Shown one piece after another: positions 30,143 to 34,959 of a stretch of DNA of 34,959 nt; position 1 is the first letter of the stretch; each line of letters opens with the position of its first letter. The notes beneath the pieces were generated by a model that saw only the letters and a program-made list of their open reading frames with translations, was not told the DNA's origin and did not search any database. The stretch spans positions 1 to 34,959 of the forward strand of contig JAISOY010000141.1 of the NCBI GenBank assembly GCA_031275285.1, written 5' to 3'. Source of the stretch: Bacteroidales bacterium. GTDB lineage: Bacteria > Bacteroidota > Bacteroidia > Bacteroidales > UBA4181. The translations under genes were made by a program, and so were the position numbers.

Positions 30143-30910
30143 CTATTCCGGGTGAACATACCTTCCCTTGTCCTGTGATACATTGCCATATTCTATAGCT
30201 CTTACAGGGCAGTGGTGAATGCAGGCTACACATTGCACACAGGCATTACCCCATACCGGTTTTCCGTTTTCCATCACAATGGTTTTTGTCGGGCATATTT
30301 TTTCACATAGCTTACATGAGGTACAACTCTCTTTCGCATAAAACCGGGTTTTTCCCAGGACAAATTTCCGGAATAGCGGATATACCACATAACTTTTCAG
30401 GAAAGGAGAGGAGCCGACCGTATATGAGTCTTTGCCGGATGGTTCTTTGATATCGTTCACAACACCCCGAAGTAAATCCGGTGCATCCTGTAATTTCTGT
30501 TCTTCCAGTTCCTTGGGGTCGGTATTAAATCCCGACATCAGGATATAATTATTGGGCATCTGTACGGAATAGGCTTTGGTAAGCCGTATCGATTTTTTAC
30601 GAAGTGCCTTGCGGATGATTTTATGGGTATAACCGCAATTGTCGCCACAGGTACATATCAGGAAAACCTGTTGTCCGGTATAGTTACCCACTGTCAGCTT
30701 CTTGATGAATTTTAGCACCAGGGCCGCCGGTCCCCATGAATGAACCGGAAATACAAAAAATAATTTTTCATCGTCCTTAAGATCATATTTGCAATGACTT
30801 TTTGATCCTGTCAACTCATCTGCCACAGAAATAAGTGACTCTTTGAATGTAGTGGATAATTCTTTGGCTACCCATAATGAATTTCCGGTTCCTGAAAAAT
30901 AAAATATCAT
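30143..30910 (-). CDS. EFR1-type protein: flavodoxin-like domain plus two 4Fe-4S clusters
   Basis: A 255-aa soluble redox protein. The N-terminal half (1-165) is flavodoxin-like, with the FMN phosphate loop FYFSGTGNSLW at residues 3-13. The C-terminal part carries two 4Fe-4S motifs, CTSCKLCEKICP and CVQCVACIHHCP (about 197-208 and 223-234), each with the CxxCxxCxxxCP pattern. Proteins of this layout are annotated EFR1-family ferrodoxins; partners are unknown. It could exchange electrons with ferredoxin-type carriers, but a link with the distant Rnf genes is speculative. A minus-strand TATCTTTG box lies at 30988. Confidence 0.9.
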   Translation of the reverse strand: MIFYFSGTGNSLWVAKELSTTFKESLISVADELTGSKSHCKYDLKDDEKLFFVFPVHSWGPAALVLKFIKKLTVGNYTGQQVFLICTCGDNCGYTHKIIRKALRKKSIRLTKAYSVQMPNNYILMSGFNTDPKELEEQKLQDAPDLLRGVVNDIKEPSGKDSYTVGSSPFLKSYVVYPLFRKFVLGKTRFYAKESCTSCKLCEKICPTKTIVMENGKPVWGNACVQCVACIHHCPVRAIEYGNVSQDKGRYVHPE

Positions 30911-31443
30911 ATGATTAATTAAAGATAGACAAAACTTAAACCATACTCGTGTATACCTGTTTATATATTTTATGATATAACTCCGGACAAAGATAGTCGG
31001 TTTTTACTTTAACGCTTGTACTTTAGTCCTTATATCGGATTGGTTTTTTTACCTGATAACATCCACTCAAAGACCATGTAAATCTGTTACGAAACAACTT
31101 AACTTACCCATTATTAAATGTGTATAAAGCAATAAATCAGGAATATGAAAATTATCAGTTAATAACAGGTCGATTCTTACTATTTACCAAAATATTGTAT
31201 CTTTGTCTGGTCAGGCGAAAAGGAAATAGGCTTTGCTGAGGAGCAACCTGTCAGCGATAATCTGACTGGAATGAGGATGGAGGTTTAATTTTACTTATTC
31301 CAAAAATTAGCTTAAAAATAAAACATAATAATAAAATAGGAAAAAAATCGGCTTATATCAGATCAAATTAATCCAGTATTATACACTAATCGGATATGAC
31401 ATTGCAGGGCGAATCTTTATTGTTATAACGCTTTTGGCAACTT
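30911..31443. other. 533-bp divergent regulatory region between EFR1 and ECF sigma genes
   Basis: The longest gene-free stretch in the window. It holds a minus-strand -7 box TATCTTTG at 30988-30995 serving the EFR1 gene, a plus-strand TATCTTTG at 31198-31205, and a structured GC-richer block at about 31207-31301, followed by AT-rich sequence to the sigma-factor start. No small gene is supported in any frame. Confidence 0.7.
31198..31301 (+). ncRNA. candidate structured leader or small RNA upstream of the ECF sigma gene
   Basis: TATCTTTG at 31198-31205 is a promoter-like box. After it, AGG-CT-TTGCT (31228-31237) pairs with AGCAA-CCT (31242-31249) around GAGG. CTGAC at 31262-31266 can pair with GTCAG at 31250-31254, or, as part of CTGACTGG, with CTGGTCAG at 31207-31214. 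GGAATGAG (31268-31275) and CTTATTCC (31294-31301) form a further stem with one mismatch. It matches no RNA family I recognise. Because the predicted start is near 31210, part of the outer helix may not be transcribed. Confidence 0.3.
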
Positions 31444-32001
31444 ATGCAAAAAGACGGGGATGATGTTTCTATTTGGGGTAGTTTTCTTGCCGGGGATCAC
31501 CAGGCATATGAATATATTTATAAGCAAAACATCCAGAAACTCTTTTTATATGGTATGACATTAACTTCCGATGAAGAATTAGTCAAGGATTGTATTCACG
31601 ATATTTTCATTCACATATACAAGAACAGGCAAAATTTAGGAAAAACGAACAACATCCGGTTCTATTTAATATCTGCACTGAAAAATAAGATATTGATGGT
31701 TTTCCGAAAACAAAAAACATATGATAAATTCAAAAATTCATTAGACGAAGAACCTGTCGAGATAAATACAGCCATTGATAATATAATAAGTGCTGAAAGC
31801 GAAATCGAACGCAAAGCGCAAATAGATCACATCTGGTCGGTACTTACCACCCGGCAGAAAAAAATCATTTATTATAAATATGTTGAAGGTCTAAGTATTT
31901 CAGAAATAGCCAAAAAAGAAAATATTGATTATCACTCTGTTGCCAATATTATACAGCGAGCTATAAAAAAAATGAGAAATTTTTATTTCAAAAGTGATTA
32001 A
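31444..32001 (+). CDS. ECF-type RNA polymerase sigma factor
   Basis: A 185-aa sigma-70 factor of the extracytoplasmic-function group with the Bacteroidales FecI-like form. Region 2 (about 15-75) has YIYKQNIQKLFLYGMTL and VKDCIHDIFIHIYKN, which contact core polymerase and the -10 region. Region 4 (about 125-178) has LTTRQKKIIYYKYVEGLSISEIA and the helix-turn-helix DYHSVANIIQRAIKKM. It stands 39 bases before a FecR anti-sigma gene and a SusC receptor gene, the usual trio in which ligand binding outside the cell releases the sigma factor. It probably activates this receptor locus. Confidence 0.95.
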   Translation: MQKDGDDVSIWGSFLAGDHQAYEYIYKQNIQKLFLYGMTLTSDEELVKDCIHDIFIHIYKNRQNLGKTNNIRFYLISALKNKILMVFRKQKTYDKFKNSLDEEPVEINTAIDNIISAESEIERKAQIDHIWSVLTTRQKKIIYYKYVEGLSISEIAKKENIDYHSVANIIQRAIKKMRNFYFKSD

Positions 32002-32040
32002 AAAAAGAACATTCGTGCATTACTATATTAAAATGCACAA

Positions 32041-33240
32041 ATGGAGAAAACAAAAAAAGATATTAAGGACTATTTGAGTTTCACTTTTGAAAATTTTCTT
32101 CAGGACGACTTTTTTGTAAAATCGGTGCTAAAGCCGACCGAAGAATCTGATCTTTTCTGGAAAAGTTTTAAGAAAGAGTATAAAGGAGATCTTGACGGTT
32201 TTTACAATGCGGCTAAATGCATTAATGATTTAAATAAAAATTTACTGAGCGACCATAATGTTCAAAATATTTGGAATGATATTCAAATATCCAATCGTAA
32301 ACAACCGGCGAAAATCAGGATCATCTACATTAGCGGATTAGTTACCGCTGCAAGTATTGCTCTTTTATTATTTTTCAGATTTTTCTTCTCACCGGTTCAG
32401 GAGATAAATGAACAAGGGATAAAAACGTTTGCCTACGAAAATATATTAACTGAGGAACAAACAGAAACCCAGTTGATCTTGTCAGATAACAAGGTGATAT
32501 CCTTACCGGAGAAGGAATCGTTCATTCTTTATGATTCGGCTTCAATTAAAGTAAGTTCCCGGGAAACCTTAAAAAATGAAATATCGAAAAATGAAACATC
32601 TGAATTCAATCAATTAATTATTCCGAAAGGCAAACGATCTTTTCTCACCCTTTCCGACGGCACCAGGATATGGGTAAATTCCGGTACAAGAGTAGTGTTC
32701 CCCGTAGAATTTAAAGCCGGTAACAGGGAAATATTTGTTGACGGTGAAATATACCTTGATGTACAACCGGATAAACATCGACCTTTTATTGTTCGCACCA
32801 GCGATATCGATATACAGGTTTTAGGAACGGAATTTAATGTCCAGGCATATAGTTCTGATAATCAGAAAAGAGTGGTTTTGAGATCCGGATCAGTAAAAAT
32901 ATCCAATACTGATGATAAAGAAATATTCCTGCGGCCGGATGAAATGTATGAATTGAATGACGAAAAAGAAGTGATTGCACAGGTAGACGTCAATACATAT
33001 ACATCGTGGATCGACGGAGTTTATATATGCGAAAAAGAAAGATTGGATGTTATTATTACCCGGTTATCAAGATATTACGGAAAGGAAATGATCGTAGATA
33101 AAAAAGCTGCCGGATTGAGATGCAACGGGAAACTGGATCTGAAAGATAACCTGGATGATGTGATGGCCATTATCAAATATATTGCTCCTGTAAATTGCAC
33201 TTATGAAAAAGATAAATACATAATCACCTATAAACCGTAA
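32041..33240 (+). CDS. FecR-family anti-sigma factor
   Basis: A 399-aa inner-membrane protein that holds the ECF sigma factor inactive until signalled. The cytoplasmic N-terminal part (1-94) should bind the sigma factor. One membrane helix lies at about 99-117 (ISGLVTAASIALLLFFRFFF, in part). The periplasmic FecR domain holds LTLSDGTRIWVNSGTRVVFP, EIFVDGEIYLDVQPD, IQVLGTEFNVQAY and VVLRSGSVKI. The C-terminal DUF4974 domain includes ERLDVIITRLSRYYGKEMIV and LDLKDNLDDVMAII and should meet the STN domain of the SusC protein encoded next. It lies 39 bases after the sigma gene. Confidence 0.95.
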   Translation: MEKTKKDIKDYLSFTFENFLQDDFFVKSVLKPTEESDLFWKSFKKEYKGDLDGFYNAAKCINDLNKNLLSDHNVQNIWNDIQISNRKQPAKIRIIYISGLVTAASIALLLFFRFFFSPVQEINEQGIKTFAYENILTEEQTETQLILSDNKVISLPEKESFILYDSASIKVSSRETLKNEISKNETSEFNQLIIPKGKRSFLTLSDGTRIWVNSGTRVVFPVEFKAGNREIFVDGEIYLDVQPDKHRPFIVRTSDIDIQVLGTEFNVQAYSSDNQKRVVLRSGSVKISNTDDKEIFLRPDEMYELNDEKEVIAQVDVNTYTSWIDGVYICEKERLDVIITRLSRYYGKEMIVDKKAAGLRCNGKLDLKDNLDDVMAIIKYIAPVNCTYEKDKYIITYKP

Positions 33241-33275
33241 AAGCCTATGGTAAAAACCGGATAAAGACATAAAAA

Positions 33276-33306
33276 AGCCGCCTGATAATTGCGGTATCAG
33301 CCGGCT
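33276..33306 (+). repeat. hairpin between the FecR and SusC genes
   Basis: AGCCGCCTGATA at 33276-33287 pairs with TATCAGCCGGCT at 33295-33306 except for one position, around a 7-base loop. No T-tract follows on the plus strand. It could slow polymerase, protect the susC transcript end after processing, or let susC be expressed at a different level from the regulators. Confidence 0.5.
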
Positions 33307-33348
33307 GACGATTAAATAAATTAAGTACACTTAACTTATCAAATAATT

Positions 33349-34959
33349 ATGCAAATGTATTATAAATATTACAAAATACATCTGAAAAAACAATTCTTGC
33401 TGAAGGTGAAATTTCTGTCCTTATTTTTGTTTTTAGGCGTTAATGCCAGTTTTGCTTTAAATAGCTACTCACAATCAACCTTTTTATCGATTAACGCAAA
33501 GAATAAAACTATTAAAGAAGTTTTTAGCGAAATTGAAAAAAGCAGTGAATTCATATTTATTTATTATGAAGATGCATTGGATCTTAATAAAAAGGTCTCG
33601 ATCAATGCAAGCGGGGAAAATATTACAGAAATACTGGATAAGCTGTTCGAGTATACAGATATCCAGTATATAATATCGGACCGGCAGATTGCTTTATCCA
33701 GGAAAGTTAATGCTGATTTATCCAACGAGACCCAGCAAGGGATCCGTATTACGGGTACTGTTTCCGATGATTCCGGCGAAACCTTACCGGGGGTATCCAT
33801 TATGATCCGTGGAACTACTACCGGGACCGCCTCCGATAGTAATGGTGAATTTTCCATAATAGTACCTTCGGATACTTCTGTTTTACAATTCAGTTTTATT
33901 GGTTATCAGCCGGAAAATATCGTTGTAGGTAAACGGCGTATCCTTGCTGTAGCCATGAAAGAAGTAGTTGCTGAAATAGGTGAAGTAACAGTGGTTGCTT
34001 TTGCTACCCAGAAAAAGGAAAGCATAGTTTCTTCTATTGCGACCGTTAATCCTTCTGAATTAAAAGTACCGAGTAGTAACCTGACTACAGCATTTGCCGG
34101 TAAGATAGCCGGAGTAATCGCTTACCAGCGCAGTGGTGAACCGGGACAGGACAATGCGGACTTCTTTATCCGCGGGGTGACTACCTTCGGTACAGGTAAA
34201 GCAGACCCATTGATCCTGATCGATAATGTGGAATTAAGTTCCAGCGATTTATCGCGCCTGAGCCCTGATGATATCGCCAGTTTTTCCATCCTGAAAGACG
34301 CGGCAGCTACAGCCCTGTACGGTGCACGCGGTGCCAACGGTGTTATCCTGGTCACTACCAAGGAAGGACGGGAAGGAAAAGTTTCCGTATCATTCCGCTT
34401 TGAGAATTCCCTTTCCGCTCCGGTTAAAAACATAGAAATTTCGGATCCGTTGACATTCATGAAATTGCATAACGAGTCAGTGCGTACCCGCGATCCGCTG
34501 GCCAGCATCCCATACTCGGATAGTTCCATTGCCGCCCGCGAGGAAGGCCGCAACCCATACGTGTACCCTATGATCGACTGGAAAGACATGTTGTTCAAAG
34601 ATTACACCATGAACCAGCGGGCCAATATGAGCCTGAGCGGTGGGGGAAAGGTGGCGCGTTACTATGTAGCCCTTTCCTACAACCGCGACAACGGGATATT
34701 ATCGGTCGATCCGGTCAATAGTTTTAACAATAATATCCAGCTGAATAAATATTCGGTACGCTCTAATGTTAACCTGAACCTGACCAAAACGACGGAACTG
34801 GCTGTCCGTGTGAGCGGTACGTTCGACGATTACCAGGGACCCATTACCAGCGGGGCCGATATGTATAACAATGTTCTCAAGGCTAATCCGGTTCTTTTCC
34901 CCGCAACTTTTGCCCCCGACGAAACAAATAAGTACAATGATCATATTCTTTTTGGGAAC
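33349..34959 (+). CDS. SusC/RagA-type TonB-dependent receptor with STN signalling domain (5' part)
   Basis: The N-terminal 537 codons of an outer-membrane TonB-dependent transporter; the frame is open to the window end. A signal peptide lies in residues 1-41 (FLSLFLFLGVNASFA, then LNSYSQ). The STN signalling domain (about 43-112) includes TIKEVFSEIEKSSEFIFIYY and ITEILDKLFEYTDI. A carboxypeptidase-like beta domain follows (about 130-205: GTVSDDSGETLPGVSIMIRGT). The plug region has QKKESIVSSIATV, AFAGKIAGVIAYQRSGEPG, FFIRGVTTFG and DDIASFSILKDAAATALYGARGANGVILV, in shorter pieces. The STN domain pairs with the FecR protein upstream. The transported glycan or nutrient cannot be told here; a SusD gene is expected just downstream. 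Confidence 0.95.
   Translation, partial: MQMYYKYYKIHLKKQFLLKVKFLSLFLFLGVNASFALNSYSQSTFLSINAKNKTIKEVFSEIEKSSEFIFIYYEDALDLNKKVSINASGENITEILDKLFEYTDIQYIISDRQIALSRKVNADLSNETQQGIRITGTVSDDSGETLPGVSIMIRGTTTGTASDSNGEFSIIVPSDTSVLQFSFIGYQPENIVVGKRRILAVAMKEVVAEIGEVTVVAFATQKKESIVSSIATVNPSELKVPSSNLTTAFAGKIAGVIAYQRSGEPGQDNADFFIRGVTTFGTGKADPLILIDNVELSSSDLSRLSPDDIASFSILKDAAATALYGARGANGVILVTTKEGREGKVSVSFRFENSLSAPVKNIEISDPLTFMKLHNESVRTRDPLASIPYSDSSIAAREEGRNPYVYPMIDWKDMLFKDYTMNQRANMSLSGGGKVARYYVALSYNRDNGILSVDPVNSFNNNIQLNKYSVRSNVNLNLTKTTELAVRVSGTFDDYQGPITSGADMYNNVLKANPVLFPATFAPDETNKYNDHILFGN

Noticed and set aside
31207..31270. Small SRP RNA, suggested by GGTCAGG followed by GGAA
   Set aside because: The SRP core order (GGTCAGG, GGAA loop, AGCAG side) does not fold here; the stems found are different.
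34122..34598. 158-codon minus-strand open frame inside susC
   Set aside because: It is antisense to the well-supported receptor frame and its protein shows no family features.
1..34959. tRNA genes, CRISPR arrays, insertion sequences or prophage genes
   Set aside because: No T-arm consensus with cloverleaf context, no spaced direct repeats of CRISPR size, and no transposase, integrase or phage-like proteins were seen.

Overview
The window reads as chromosomal DNA of a Bacteroidota bacterium, most likely order Bacteroidales. The signs are a SusC/RagA-type receptor behind an ECF sigma/FecR pair, a Bacteroidales-order Rnf operon, a small glycine/arginine-tailed RRM protein, an SUI1-like protein, and many intergenic matches to the Bacteroidota -7 promoter element TAnnTTTG. 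Genus cannot be fixed from the sequence. No tRNA, rRNA, insertion sequence, integrase or CRISPR array was seen.

Left part (1-8,864). The end of an Rnf operon (rnfD partial, rnfG, rnfE, rnfA) encodes a membrane ferredoxin:NAD+ oxidoreductase. It is followed by an apbE-like flavin transferase, the enzyme class that attaches FMN to RnfD and RnfG, under a separate promoter with a 16-bp palindrome. Next come a lipoprotein-like Gfo/Idh/MocA oxidoreductase with a small membrane protein, two abutting half-size chromate-family transporters, an alginate-lyase-like gene broken by one in-frame TAG, an ArsR-type HTH/GNAT fusion gene, and crcB. A 231-bp structured element with inverted-repeat ends separates crcB from the convergent M16 protease gene.

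Middle (8,865-22,143). A minus-strand group runs SUI1-like, pdxJ, a DHOD-like flavoprotein without the usual catalytic motif, aroD and an M16 protease. Plus-strand genes follow: a GH78-like rhamnosidase with a LacI-type operator candidate, an RRM protein, tsaD, a DUF4197 protein, thiamine pyrophosphokinase, a YbaK-type deacylase and ddl. A minus-strand outer-membrane barrel gene closes the section.

Right part (22,144-34,959). A GT4 glycosyltransferase is divergent from a compact set hddA-gmhA-hddC-gmhB, which predicts GDP-D-glycero-alpha-D-manno-heptose synthesis for a surface glycan. A minus-strand operon (panB, rluA-type, rhomboid, DUF454), a membrane coiled-coil protein and an EFR1-type ferredoxin/flavodoxin protein follow. 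The window ends in an ECF sigma factor, a FecR anti-sigma factor and the N-terminal 537 codons of a SusC-family receptor with an STN signalling domain. This is the start of a glycan or nutrient uptake locus continuing beyond the window.

The most interesting items are the two matching ATTCGTA-N4-TACGAAT sites 15 kb apart, the single-nonsense lyase pseudogene, the DHOD-like protein lacking its active-site motif, the GmhB without zinc ligands, the structured leader before the ECF sigma gene, and the composition shift inside susC. No wholly new multi-gene system could be demonstrated.
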